Source of the DNA: SIG299 sp051880375
GTDB taxonomy: Bacteria; Bacillota; Clostridia; Lachnospirales; Lachnospiraceae
Direction: 5' to 3'
NCBI GenBank assembly: GCA_051880375.1
Contig: JBJENV010000052.1
Coordinates: 1 to 61,311 of the forward strand
DNA: 61,311 nt
A model generated the notes under the pieces. The model was not told the DNA's origin. It saw only the letters and a list, made by a program, of their open reading frames with translations, and made no database searches. Below are positions 26,929 through 35,718 of the stretch, one piece after another; positions within the stretch are counted from its first letter, which is position 1, and the number at the start of each line of letters is the position of its first letter. Made by a program: the position numbers and the translations under genes.

Positions 26929-27570
26929 TTATTGTGCATTCTTTTGCTTTGCGTCTGATACAATTTTAACTATGGTATTTTTCATACCGATAAAACACAT
27001 ATCAATTAACATATAGGACAGTCCGAAGAGAATCGGTTCCACACCGATAATAAGCTCTCCTTCTGTTCCTCTTATGCTATTTGCAATAAGGTTAATTACA
27101 TTATAAAACCATATAACACCAATCAGTACAATGAACGCATAAATGATATTTGCAAAAAAGGTCCAGTACTTTTTCTGCGGAAACATCATCCATTTGCTGT
27201 TCTGTCCCTTATAGTTCTCTAAAAAGCGGAACGCATTGTTTACGAGAATGTCTGTCACCATCCCAAGGACAACTGCCATGACAACAATCATGTCAAGCAT
27301 ATTTGTTACATAAAGACCTAGTCCCCAGAAGATGAAGAAACAAACCGCACCGTTAAACCAGAACTTCATAAACAGAGCTTTTACCCAGTCCGGTATCTTG
27401 TGTAAAAAACCGCTGCGGTACTGTTTTCCCGGATCGGTGTCCGTATTTTCATACTTTTTTTTATCCGCATTGACCAGTCGATTTACTGCATCTGTTTTTA
27501 AGTTGTAGTAATTTCCGGGTGTCTTCCTTCCGGTATCGGTATGGTTTCCCTTTTCTTTCTTTTTTGCCAT
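26929..27570 (-). CDS. Unrecognised four-helix membrane protein (module 2, second)
   Basis: 213 residues, no family recognised. A charged N terminus (about 75 residues, Lys/Asp/Asn-rich, starting MAKKKEKGN) precedes four predicted helices: around FNGAVCFFIFWGLGLYV, MLDMIVVMAVVLGMVTDILV, FFANIIYAFIVLIGVIWFY and IIGVEPILFGLSYMLIDM. It has no signal peptide and no permease EAA-loop motif. It lies between the gene at 27580 and the second ATPase, with gaps of 9 and 20 nt, so it is translated from the same message. It could be an accessory or regulatory membrane subunit of the transporter. Confidence 0.7.
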   Translation of the reverse strand: MAKKKEKGNHTDTGRKTPGNYYNLKTDAVNRLVNADKKKYENTDTDPGKQYRSGFLHKIPDWVKALFMKFWFNGAVCFFIFWGLGLYVTNMLDMIVVMAVVLGMVTDILVNNAFRFLENYKGQNSKWMMFPQKKYWTFFANIIYAFIVLIGVIWFYNVINLIANSIRGTEGELIIGVEPILFGLSYMLIDMCFIGMKNTIVKIVSDAKQKNAQ

Positions 27571-27579
27571 GTTACTGCT

Positions 27580-28167
27580 TTATTCCTCGTCACTTAAATC
27601 AATTGCTCCAAGACTACCGTTGTCCTCTACATCAATAGACGTATTAATCTTCTTTAACAGCTTTGCAAATACCGGTTCCAGCACTACAAATACAGCGCTG
27701 ACTGCGACTGCAATGATATGCTCCACCATAATATACTGTGCCTGCAGGATATAGAAGGTGGCCTGCGTAATCTGAATCGGGCTGTTTTCTCTTGTCAAAG
27801 CTACATTGATACGACCGTAATAATAGAAGTCTGCGTATATAATCGCTGCATACAATACCAGTATCAGCGCTATCATCATTACATTCGGCTTTTTACGCTT
27901 TGGATATGCACTGAACAGACAGACATAAGCCAAAATGGAAAACAGCATGGATACAAACGCGCAAAGTCCCATATTAGCACCGTAAATCTTTGCTGTTGTA
28001 TTGGAAATAGCGGTTAAATTAAGCGAGAAGATACAAAACGCAACCGTATGTGCCAAAAGAGGAATCACCTGCGGATTCTTTTTTAAAGCAACCAAAAACT
28101 TTCTGAAAGCTTCCTTGATATGACCTTTTACGCGTGAAACTATTGTTTTATTATTCTGCTTCATCAT
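27580..28167 (-). CDS. Unrecognised four-helix membrane protein (module 2, first)
   Basis: 195 residues from ATG 28167, chosen because AAAGGA lies 9 nt upstream; the open frame starts with a TTG 9 nt earlier. A basic amphipathic N terminus (VKGHIKEAFRKFLVALKK) is followed by four predicted helices (PLLAHTVAFCIFSLNLTA, CAFVSMLFSILAYVCLF, MIALILVLYAAIIYADF, IIAVAVSAVFVVLEPVF) and an acidic tail ending LSDEE. No known domain is recognised. It lies 13 nt after the first ATPase gene and 9 nt before the 213-residue protein. Confidence 0.7.
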   Translation of the reverse strand: MMKQNNKTIVSRVKGHIKEAFRKFLVALKKNPQVIPLLAHTVAFCIFSLNLTAISNTTAKIYGANMGLCAFVSMLFSILAYVCLFSAYPKRKKPNVMMIALILVLYAAIIYADFYYYGRINVALTRENSPIQITQATFYILQAQYIMVEHIIAVAVSAVFVVLEPVFAKLLKKINTSIDVEDNGSLGAIDLSDEE

Positions 28168-28180
28168 AATATCCAATCCT

Positions 28181-29239
28181 TTATCTTATAGCGTTGGTAG
28201 TTTCCTTATCGAAGAAGTGCATACGGTTAAAGGATACACTTACCTCATCACCCGGCTTATAGTTTGACCATTCGCGGAACTTGGCAGTTGCCTTGTGTCC
28301 GCCAATAGAGCCATGTACCAGAGTGTTCTGACCAAGGTTTTCGTTCATCGTCACAGAAAGAGTCATGTCATTGCCCTTTATGATGTTTTCCGGACGAACG
28401 CCTAACGTAATTGTCTTTCCTGCATAATCCTTTAAGATTGCCTTATCACTATCCTGCAGGGTTACATGGAAACCTTCACCGACAAGACATCCTTCTTCCA
28501 CCTTACAGTCAAAGAAGTTCATCGGTGGAAGTCCGATAAAGGATGCTACAAACAGGTTTGCCGGAGTATCGTAAAGTTCCAGCGGAGTTCCTATCTGCTG
28601 CACATAGCCCATGGACATACATACGATTCTGTCTGCCAGTGTCAATGCCTCTGTCTGGTCATGCGTTACATAGAGCATTGTTGCACCAAGGCGTTTATGT
28701 AACAGAAGAATTTCTCGTCTTGTTGCACCACGAAGCTTTGCATCCAGATTTGACAACGGCTCGTCAAAAAGGAACACCTTCGGGGTACGAACAATGGCAC
28801 GTCCCATCGCTACTCTCTGTCTCTGACCGCCGGAAAGCTGCTTCGGCTTTTTGTTTAACTGGTCGGTAAGACCTAAAATTTCGGCAGCAGCCAGAACCTT
28901 TTCGTGTATCACATTAGGATTCTCATGGCGCAATGTCAGCGAGAATGCCATGTTTTCATAAACTGTCATGTGAGCATATAACGCATAATTCTGGAATACC
29001 ATCGCGATATCCCTGTCCTTTGGCGGCTTCTGTGTTACATCCTCACCATCAATAATCAGCGTTCCCGAGGTAATATCCTCAAGACCGGCAATCATACGAA
29101 GTGTAGTAGACTTACCACAGCCGGAAGGACCAACAAGTACGATAAACTCACCATCTTTAATATCCATGTTGAAGTCAAAAACAGCCTGAACATTGTTGTC
29201 ATAGATTTTGTTAATATTTTTCAAACTTAATGAAGCCAT
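28181..29239 (-). CDS. Carbohydrate ABC transporter ATPase, UgpC/MsmK type (first copy)
   Basis: 352 residues. Walker A GPSGCGKST, Q-loop MVFQNYALYAHM, signature LSGGQRQRVAMGRA, Walker B VFLFDEPLSNLD, switch YVTHDQTEALTLAD, then the C-terminal TOBE domain after GLPPMNF. It is complete, so both ATPases in the operon could energise LplB/LplC-type permeases, either as alternatives or as a heterodimer. It lies in the middle of the operon, between the two pairs of unrecognised membrane proteins. Confidence 0.94.
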   Translation of the reverse strand: MASLSLKNINKIYDNNVQAVFDFNMDIKDGEFIVLVGPSGCGKSTTLRMIAGLEDITSGTLIIDGEDVTQKPPKDRDIAMVFQNYALYAHMTVYENMAFSLTLRHENPNVIHEKVLAAAEILGLTDQLNKKPKQLSGGQRQRVAMGRAIVRTPKVFLFDEPLSNLDAKLRGATRREILLLHKRLGATMLYVTHDQTEALTLADRIVCMSMGYVQQIGTPLELYDTPANLFVASFIGLPPMNFFDCKVEEGCLVGEGFHVTLQDSDKAILKDYAGKTITLGVRPENIIKGNDMTLSVTMNENLGQNTLVHGSIGGHKATAKFREWSNYKPGDEVSVSFNRMHFFDKETTNAIR

Positions 29240-29280
29240 ATTTATAAGCCACGCCTTTCTTTATGGACTTTTGGTTTCGT

Positions 29281-29766
29281 CTACTCGAGTCCGTTATCCT
29301 TCTTGTACTTTGCAAGCACTGTTGTCTTATATACACCGTTTGCACCGGAAAGGATACATGCTGCACCGGAAATAACAAGACAAATCACCACATAAGCAAA
29401 CTGCTTGTCAGCCATTACCGTAGTTTCTACACCGTTCACGATGGTCAGTGCAGAATGCGCCATACGAGGAATGCCCAGAATCCTCACAAACTGCATAGCA
29501 CCTACACCCATAATAAACCAGGAATAACCTAACTTATAGTTCTTCACGCCTTCGGAAGAAAGGAAAGCGCATAAGAGGAAGACCAGATTATAGATAACGG
29601 ATAAGCCAATGGTCATTGTGTAGTAGTAGTTATTCACATCGGAACTATAGATACTTACGTAATATAATACGTCAAATAAAATTCCCAGGTATGCCAAATT
29701 TGCGGAGAGTTTGTTCTTAGTATAACGTAAGCGGTCTTTTTTAATTGTTTTTACATCACGTGTCAT
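29281..29766 (-). CDS. Unrecognised four-helix membrane protein (module 1, second)
   Basis: 161 residues. A basic N terminus (KTIKKDRLRYTKNKL) and four predicted helices (LAYLGILFDVLYYVSIY, MTIGLSVIYNLVFLLCAFL, YSWFIMGVGAMQFVRIL, FAYVVICLVISGAACIL), then a short lysine-rich tail. No known family is recognised. The start codon overlaps the stop of the preceding gene as ATGA, which points to translational coupling and probably a fixed ratio of the two products. Confidence 0.7.
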   Translation of the reverse strand: MTRDVKTIKKDRLRYTKNKLSANLAYLGILFDVLYYVSIYSSDVNNYYYTMTIGLSVIYNLVFLLCAFLSSEGVKNYKLGYSWFIMGVGAMQFVRILGIPRMAHSALTIVNGVETTVMADKQFAYVVICLVISGAACILSGANGVYKTTVLAKYKKDNGLE

Positions 29767-30374
29767 GCCGCCTTTCCCTCCTTACCTGCCTTGATCAGCT
29801 TCTTTTCGGTACTCATCAGGATAATTTTCCATACAAGGTTTATCACATTAATAGCAGTAACCGTCAGGAAAATACCAAAAACAATCTTACTTGCATCAAA
29901 CCAAAATGTAGATTCGGTATAAGAGAACTTAAATATCTCCGACCACATTTTCATAGACTCAAAATCCAATGTTGTCACATACCGTTCTCTATATGTAAAT
30001 ATATTGTCGAGTGCCCAGTAAGATGCGAGCACTCCCGCGATCGTATTGACACCAACAGTCATGTAATTTGCGATGTAATATTTTCTGCGCTTATGATTCT
30101 GGAACACAAACTGCGCAGCTGCCAGGAGAATCAAAACAATACCAACCGTCGTAAAGCTTCGGTTGAACTCCTGCATATCATAATAAATCTCAGCGCCCGG
30201 AACCATCAAAGTGGAAGGATCGGCCTGATAACGATAATAATCTTCTGCATAATAGCCTAACCTGTTTTCATAAAGGTCTGTCATTAAGCCTAAGGAATAT
30301 ACAAATACAAGCGCCGCAGCTATCAAAAGTGCATAGCATACAAGACGCTGGAGAATCATTTGTTTTTTGTACAT
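29763..30374 (-). CDS. Unrecognised four-helix membrane protein (module 1, first)
   Basis: 203 residues from ATG 30374, chosen because GGAG lies 6 nt upstream; the open frame begins four codons earlier. Helices near VCYALLIAAALVFVYSLGL, FTTVGIVLILLAAAQFVF, YMTVGVNTIAGVLASYW and KIVFGIFLTVTAINVINLVW. The 60-residue loop after helix 1 is Tyr/Asp/Glu-rich (NRLGYYAEDYYRYQADPS) and probably faces outside. The C terminus is lysine-rich. It is the first gene after the solute-binding protein and is translationally coupled to the 161-residue protein. No function can be assigned. Confidence 0.7.
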   Translation of the reverse strand: MYKKQMILQRLVCYALLIAAALVFVYSLGLMTDLYENRLGYYAEDYYRYQADPSTLMVPGAEIYYDMQEFNRSFTTVGIVLILLAAAQFVFQNHKRRKYYIANYMTVGVNTIAGVLASYWALDNIFTYRERYVTTLDFESMKMWSEIFKFSYTESTFWFDASKIVFGIFLTVTAINVINLVWKIILMSTEKKLIKAGKEGKAA

Positions 30375-30417
30375 ATCTGTCTCCATTCTTCGCCAGGAGC
30401 CGGCAAAGTTAATTCAC

Positions 30418-30529
30418 TGTTGCCTTTCGCTCGGCAACAAGGCATAATTTTTCTTTCTAACAACAAAAAAGTCACATCTTTCATTTTCTGTTGTATATCC
30501 GGCAGGAGGAGCAGATTGCTCCTCCGCCG
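30418..30529 (-). promoter_or_regulatory. Intra-operon hairpins after the solute-binding protein gene
   Basis: The 195-nt gap holds a very stable hairpin (30500-30529: GGAGGAGCA / TGCTCCTCC with a CGGC/GCCG base) 40 nt after the stop codon, and a second one (30418-30439: TGTTGCC / GGCAACA) near the next gene. The first lacks a T tract, so it is more likely an mRNA-stabilising or partial-termination element that raises binding-protein levels over downstream subunits. Confidence 0.55.
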
Positions 30530-30569
30530 AACACTTTATTGCTTGATTGCCAATCTGATATTGACTGTA

Positions 30570-32807
30570 TTACTTTGTGATTGTTCCATAGTAAGCAAGT
30601 AACTTTTCCCAAGCCTTCTGCTTCATAGCAAGGTAAGCACTGCCGTTCCATGTATTTGTAATTGTATTTACAGTTTCTGTTCTGGAAGAGGTACCTTCAC
30701 CTGTGTAACCCTTCACGATGATATCGCAGAACAGGTTCTCGCCACCCTTAGAGGAGGAGAACTTACCGCTGGAGGAAAGCTCTGTGTAACCCTTGATAAT
30801 TTCGTTCTCCTGATTTGTGGTAGGAAGAACGGTAGGAATGGATGTGTACCAAGCGTTGTCGGTAACAGCAAGCTCCGGATGCTTAATTACACCAAGGCCG
30901 ATTGCGGTAGAAATCTTGCCGGCACCTTCCTTACCTACTTCATGAGTACACTGATACTCAAATGCCTGGCTCTTAGCAAAGGATAAGGTAGAACCAAGGT
31001 ACATACGAGCATAGTTCGTATAGTTACCGGAAGCCTTCTCCCAAAGCTCTGCATAAGTAGCATCTGCGATAACAGGCATCTGTGTTCCATTGAAGTTGAA
31101 AGTTACATAGGAACCGTCAGCATTTGTCTTGATAAATGCGTCAGGACCATAGGACATGAGAATCTGTCCCTTTTCACTGTAAGCATAGTCAATTAACTTA
31201 AGAGCTGCATTGAGCTTGTTTGTATCAGAACCTACACCTGCTAAAGAGATTCCCCAACCATCGGTCTTAACGGATCTCCAGGACTCGGTAAATCTCATGT
31301 ATACGCCGTTTGCATCCGTACCGTCATACCAACGGGCTACAGGAACCATAACAGCCATGTACTTCTCGCCTTCATCCAGTACAGTTGCATTGTAAACTGT
31401 CTGTGTCTGGTTGTAGTCATAGTGCATGAAGCCGGCATCATTCTTAAGTAAGGTCTTTGTATCGGTATCTTCCATGTTCATGAAAGAGGAAGAAATCAGA
31501 CCTTCCTGAGCGATGGCATTCATTCTTTCCAGTGCTACATAGGTAGCTTCTTCCTGACGTGCGTCATGAAGCTTTCCGTCTGTACCAAGGTACAGGTAAT
31601 CCTGTCTGGATTCCAGACCACGAACACCAAAGAGAGTTCCTACAAAACGGAACATATCTACTCTTCTCTGGTTATTATCATCTTCTCTGGAGAAGAGACC
31701 CTGAACGGTATCCGTACCGTTGAGTGTCTGTGGATTTGCAACTACACAACGAAGGAGTGCTACCAGTTCATCAGCATCCCATGCTGCGTTCTGACCGATA
31801 AAGAGGTCAGCTCTGTTTTCGCCGTAGTAACCGTTGTATGCCTTATCAATGTAATTACGAAGCATGTTAACTGCATCAACACCTGTTACGGTACCCTTTG
31901 CAAGAGCATCATTCATAACCTTTACGATGTTGCCTGCTGCATCATAATCCTTTGTAACGGTTTCAACTGCTGTTCCCGCTGCATTTACTACATCAACCGT
32001 TACCTTGCCGCTTGTCGGCATGTATGGTGTGTAAACTGCTGCCTTCACATTGTTGGAAGCAGACGCTGTGAATGCACCTGCACCGTTTAACAGCTTTTCT
32101 ACCCAGTCAGTTCTCATAAGAGGCATACGCTCGATATCGTTTACACCATCGAAGTATGGGGAGAAGTAAATAGCACCGGTGTTTGTGTCACCCGTAATGG
32201 AAAGACGAACAATCGGATTAGCCTCAAGGTAAGCCTTGAAGTTCGGCATATAATCAAGATAATCAGCGATGTTTACTAACTTGCCGGCTACACCTGCTTC
32301 GGAAAGCTGGGAAGCGGAACCGCTTACCAAGTCAACCTGATCAAGCTGCTCCTGCCAGTACTTGAACTCGTTGGATGCGGAGTTACCCTGATACTTGTTT
32401 TCAAAAACTACATTCAGTACATTCTGTACTTCAACCCACGTAGGCTTTAAGTCGCCTGCATGATAGGTCTTGCCGTCTGCAAGTGTAACACCCTCACCTG
32501 CTGTTTCAGCATCAAAAAACAAACCGGTCTTTGCATTGTTGTAACCGGTAGCCATACGAAGAACTGTACCTGCTGCGTACTCGAGCTTCAGCTCCGGAGT
32601 CGGCGTAGCTTCCGGTTCCTTGTTTCCGGTATTGGTGTTATCCGTGTTTGTGTTACCGGTATTACCGGTGTTGGTGTTGTTACCACCGTTGTTCTCAGTC
32701 GTGGTATTATCTCCGCTTGGAAGATCTTCTACCTTCGGACCACATGCTGCCAGCATACTTACCGACAATGCAAGTGTGAGAACTAAAGAAAGAATTCTCT
32801 TTTTCAT
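30570..32807 (-). CDS. Extracellular sugar-binding lipoprotein, LplA-like
   Basis: 745 residues. Lipoprotein signal peptide with lipobox LAAC at about residue 20, then a Thr/Asn/Gly linker (about 30-70) and a large family 1-type solute-binding fold. The start ATG 32807 has GGAGGG upstream; an ATG 48 nt earlier is unlikely. At 745 residues it is much longer than LplA-type proteins, which are nearer 500. Segments such as FKYWQEQLDQVDLVSGS and GWGISLAGVGSDTNKLNAALKLIDYAYSEKG (ligand-proximal helices of this class) support the assignment. It is encoded directly after lplB/lplC-like permeases, as in lpl-type loci. Its ligand is inferred from the GH4 neighbour to be a galacturonide. Confidence 0.88.
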   Translation of the reverse strand: MKKRILSLVLTLALSVSMLAACGPKVEDLPSGDNTTTENNGGNNTNTGNTGNTNTDNTNTGNKEPEATPTPELKLEYAAGTVLRMATGYNNAKTGLFFDAETAGEGVTLADGKTYHAGDLKPTWVEVQNVLNVVFENKYQGNSASNEFKYWQEQLDQVDLVSGSASQLSEAGVAGKLVNIADYLDYMPNFKAYLEANPIVRLSITGDTNTGAIYFSPYFDGVNDIERMPLMRTDWVEKLLNGAGAFTASASNNVKAAVYTPYMPTSGKVTVDVVNAAGTAVETVTKDYDAAGNIVKVMNDALAKGTVTGVDAVNMLRNYIDKAYNGYYGENRADLFIGQNAAWDADELVALLRCVVANPQTLNGTDTVQGLFSREDDNNQRRVDMFRFVGTLFGVRGLESRQDYLYLGTDGKLHDARQEEATYVALERMNAIAQEGLISSSFMNMEDTDTKTLLKNDAGFMHYDYNQTQTVYNATVLDEGEKYMAVMVPVARWYDGTDANGVYMRFTESWRSVKTDGWGISLAGVGSDTNKLNAALKLIDYAYSEKGQILMSYGPDAFIKTNADGSYVTFNFNGTQMPVIADATYAELWEKASGNYTNYARMYLGSTLSFAKSQAFEYQCTHEVGKEGAGKISTAIGLGVIKHPELAVTDNAWYTSIPTVLPTTNQENEIIKGYTELSSSGKFSSSKGGENLFCDIIVKGYTGEGTSSRTETVNTITNTWNGSAYLAMKQKAWEKLLAYYGTITK

Positions 32808-32872
32808 TTTTTTACCCTCCATTTTAAATTCTTTATTATTAAGCGTTTTCCGCAATAATAACCGAAATGAAA

Positions 32873-33763
32873 TTATTCTTTTACGCCACCCATGTTAACA
32901 CCCTTTGCAAAGTACTTCTGGATGAAAGGATAGATAATCAGTACCGGAATAATCGAGCAGACGATAAGTGCATAAATCACGGAATCCGATGCATATGCCT
33001 CGTTCCAGCCGGTCATAATGTCCGGGTCCTGGAACTGCTCCAGTTTCAGACGAATGAATACCTGAAGCGGATGCTCGTTTAAGTTACTGATCATCTGTCT
33101 TGCCCAGAAGTAACCGTTCCATCTGGAAATTGCAAAGAACAGAGCTACTGTGGCAATGGTCGATTTGCTCATCGGAATGTAAACACGGCTTAATACCTGA
33201 AATTCCGTAGCGCCGTCTACAATGGCAGCTTCTTCGATTTCCGAAGGTACGCCTTCAAATGCATTACGAAGGAGAATAATGTTCATGGCAGCCATACCCA
33301 TGGCAATGACAACCAGCCACTTATCATCCATAATACCGACCGCATTAAATACTTCCTTTGTGTTTAAGTAGTTTAAATACTGCGGTACCAGACCTGCCGA
33401 AAACCACATCGTAAATACAAGAAAGAAGTTAAAGGTCTTACGGAACAGCAGTCTCTTTTTGGAAAGAGCGTAGGCACCAAGGATGGAAGTACCCATGGAC
33501 CAGAGTGTACCGTAAAAGGTAATAAACAGTGTGTTCGTGTAGGAATTCCAGAACATGTTGTTGCCAAACATATTGGCAAATGCCTCAAACTGAATATCCT
33601 TCGGGAACAGTACCAGCTGACCGTACTCTACTGCCTCACGTCCGCTGATAGCGGCAGAAATGGCATAAAGGAAAGGATACAGACAGCAAATTGCAAATAC
33701 AATCAAAAATATGTGGCTTAAAATCTTAAATATCAGCTCGGATACTTCAAGCTTTCTTTTCAT
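32873..33763 (-). CDS. Carbohydrate ABC permease, LplC/YtcP type
   Basis: 296 residues, six helices. The inner-membrane coupling loop EAAIVDGATEFQVLSRVYIPM (EAA motif) is the docking site for the ATPase. The opening FLIVFAICCLYPFLYAISAAISG and the ending IPVLIIYPFIQKYFAKGV-NMGGVKE are typical of the MalG-like subgroup with LplC. It is preceded 15 nt upstream by the LplB-type gene, with AAGGAGG 10 nt before the ATG. It is half of the transmembrane channel for oligosaccharide import. Confidence 0.94.
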   Translation of the reverse strand: MKRKLEVSELIFKILSHIFLIVFAICCLYPFLYAISAAISGREAVEYGQLVLFPKDIQFEAFANMFGNNMFWNSYTNTLFITFYGTLWSMGTSILGAYALSKKRLLFRKTFNFFLVFTMWFSAGLVPQYLNYLNTKEVFNAVGIMDDKWLVVIAMGMAAMNIILLRNAFEGVPSEIEEAAIVDGATEFQVLSRVYIPMSKSTIATVALFFAISRWNGYFWARQMISNLNEHPLQVFIRLKLEQFQDPDIMTGWNEAYASDSVIYALIVCSIIPVLIIYPFIQKYFAKGVNMGGVKE

Positions 33764-33778
33764 GTCAGAAGTACCTCC

Positions 33779-34837
33779 TTAGTATAATGAAACGTCAGAT
33801 GCTTTACGTGCTATCGTATTGGCGGCAATAACGAGGAGCATGCCCACAACGTTATTTAACATTTCCGCCGCTGACGCAATACCGACAAGACCATCTGTAA
33901 TACCGTAACGCTGTGCAAATGTCGAAACTACATCTGCGGTCACGTAGGTGTTTGGATTATAAAGTAACAATACCTTTTCGTACCCGACATTTAACAGGGA
34001 ACCGATACGGTTAATTAACATGATGACAATGGTGGAAAGAATGGACGGAAGCACAACGTACTTCATCTGAGCCATCTTACCGGCACCATCAATCTGCGCC
34101 GCCTCATAACTGGTAGGTGAAATTGCAATAATCGCTGCGAAGAACACAATACTGTCGTAACCTGCGCCTTCCCAGATACCACTGATCTGGTATATTGCAC
34201 GGAAGAAGCCCGGATTGTTTAACAAACCGGCGTTTCCGACCTCCTGACTGATGACTCCGAGCTGTACGAGGAATCTCGAGATAACACCCATTTCCATGCC
34301 TGCAAGCGGTGATGCCTGGCGAACAAGCATTGTAACGAGAGAGGTCATAACTACGGTAGACATGAACTTTGGTAAATATGTAGCAACCTGTATGATGCTT
34401 CGTGTAATGTTGGAGCGTATTTCATTGAAGAACAAAGCAACAATGATCGGCATCGGGAAACCGAAGCATAATCCGTAGAAGCTTAACAGGAATGTATTAC
34501 GGAATGCAGCCCAGAACTCCGTGGAAAGAGATGTTCCGCCCGCAAATAACTGCTTAAAGTAAGTGAAGCCCGCATACAGCTGATCGGCAACATCCAGTGT
34601 GGAATCGTCCACCTTAAAGCATCCCAAGAGTTCATACATCGGGAAATAGCGCCAAAACAGGAATACCAGAATCATCGGTACAAGCATCAGGTAGAGACGC
34701 CAGTCCTTTAAAACAGTACGCCCTACATTGAGCCAGTAATGCTTTTCCACATCATCTCTGACCGCCTGTTCGGCATCCTCCCTATAAGTCCCCGTACCCG
34801 CATCGTATACGAGATAGTCGTCGGCTTTCATTTTCAT
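33779..34837 (-). CDS. Carbohydrate ABC permease, LplB type
   Basis: 352 residues, six helices plus an unusual soluble N terminus of about 45 residues (acidic, DDYLVYDAGTGTYREDAE) before the family start RLYLMLVPMILVFLFWRYFPMYEL. EAA loop: EAAQIDGAGKMAQMKYVVLP. Partner of the LplC-type permease. GGAGG lies 8 nt before the ATG. LplB/LplC pairs in Bacillus carry no ATPase of their own, whereas here two ATPase genes follow in the same operon. Confidence 0.93.
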   Translation of the reverse strand: MKMKADDYLVYDAGTGTYREDAEQAVRDDVEKHYWLNVGRTVLKDWRLYLMLVPMILVFLFWRYFPMYELLGCFKVDDSTLDVADQLYAGFTYFKQLFAGGTSLSTEFWAAFRNTFLLSFYGLCFGFPMPIIVALFFNEIRSNITRSIIQVATYLPKFMSTVVMTSLVTMLVRQASPLAGMEMGVISRFLVQLGVISQEVGNAGLLNNPGFFRAIYQISGIWEGAGYDSIVFFAAIIAISPTSYEAAQIDGAGKMAQMKYVVLPSILSTIVIMLINRIGSLLNVGYEKVLLLYNPNTYVTADVVSTFAQRYGITDGLVGIASAAEMLNNVVGMLLVIAANTIARKASDVSLY

Positions 34838-34893
34838 AATAAATTCCTCCGTTTTTTGAACGTTCTAAATAATATGTAAAAATCACTTTTACC

Positions 34894-35496
34894 TTAAAAT
34901 TCCTCTTCCTCCGGAACAGGTGATTCCGCCTCTTCTTTTTTTTCTTTGTCCAACCGGAGCAGATATGCTTTCTGATCCTCTAACAATCCGTCCGTTTTAC
35001 GAAAAAGAAGCAGAACGATCTCCGCAAATACAAGCGACATAACATCCGTTGTGACGTATACCAAAAGAGCCGTAAGGTCACCGCCAAAGAAAAGAGAAAC
35101 CAGCCATCTGCCAAGCGCCATACCAAGGTATCCTATAAAGCCGAACAGCAGAAGCTTTGGTACACTGCGCCGGATCTGCTCTTTTCCGAACAGTCTGATG
35201 ATGAGCATTGCAAGCAGTGCGAATAAATTACCGAAACAGTAAATCACATACTGCTCTGTAGTAGCACCGGAAATAAAGCAGAATGCCATTCCATCCGCTA
35301 CCGCCAGAAGTGCCGCCTGGATTCCCCACCGCATCATGGCAATACAGATAAGTGCCAGCCCGATAGATAAAGCCACCGGCTGCAGAACAAACCATTTTGT
35401 CGAAGCTGCTGTCGCAATTGCTTCAAACAGGATTGTAAGCGCTACCAAAATTGTTAAATCAATGGTGCGATATTGTTTAAATGTAATCTGATTCAT
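34894..35496 (-). CDS. Six-helix membrane protein, possible ECF-type S component
   Basis: 200 residues with six predicted helices (TILVALTILFEAIATAAS, VALSIGLALICIAMM, AALLAVADGMAFCFIS, FGNLFALLAMLIIRLF, LLLFGFIGYLGMALGRWLV, DVMSLVFAEIVLLLF) and an acidic, Glu-rich cytoplasmic tail. Helix number and size fit the substrate-binding (S) subunits of ECF transporters, but I recognise no subfamily signature and no ECF ATPase or T subunit is nearby. It opens the transporter part of the operon, 57 nt before lplB and 222 nt after the GH4 gene, so it is probably functionally tied to the sugar system. Confidence 0.6.
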   Translation of the reverse strand: MNQITFKQYRTIDLTILVALTILFEAIATAASTKWFVLQPVALSIGLALICIAMMRWGIQAALLAVADGMAFCFISGATTEQYVIYCFGNLFALLAMLIIRLFGKEQIRRSVPKLLLFGFIGYLGMALGRWLVSLFFGGDLTALLVYVTTDVMSLVFAEIVLLLFRKTDGLLEDQKAYLLRLDKEKKEEAESPVPEEEEF

Positions 35497-35548
35497 AGTT
35501 TTCCATCCGCGTATCGAGAATTTCCTTGCTTATCATTTTACATCACAA

Positions 35549-35587
35549 GCACTTATTTTTCCTTGATTTTTTTGACCGCACTTATTT
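35549..35587. promoter_or_regulatory. Direct repeats upstream of the transporter genes
   Basis: The gap 35497-35718 is AT-rich and has no gene. It contains two copies of GCACTTATTT (35549-35558 and 35578-35587), spaced 29 bp apart, near three helical turns. Direct repeats with such phasing suit an AraC-family activator, such as the one at 24731. No convincing sigma-A promoter is readable in this gap. Confidence 0.35.
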
Positions 35588-35718
35588 AATATCTTAATTT
35601 TTTTGATATTTCTTTGTAAATCTAACTTGCAATGTAAAAAATCACGCTTCTTTTTTGGCTATTTTGCACAAATTGTATCGTTTGCTCCGTCTTTACCTGA
35701 ATTTTACATTGAAAGAAC

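Noticed and set aside
31566..32090. 174-codon open frame on the plus strand, Cys-rich translation
   Set aside because: It is antisense to the sugar-binding lipoprotein, lacks a ribosome binding site and encodes no recognisable domain.
32600..32720. Tandem nucleotide repeat as CRISPR-like or VNTR array
   Set aside because: The repetition simply encodes the Asn/Thr/Gly linker of the lipoprotein; units are short and irregular.
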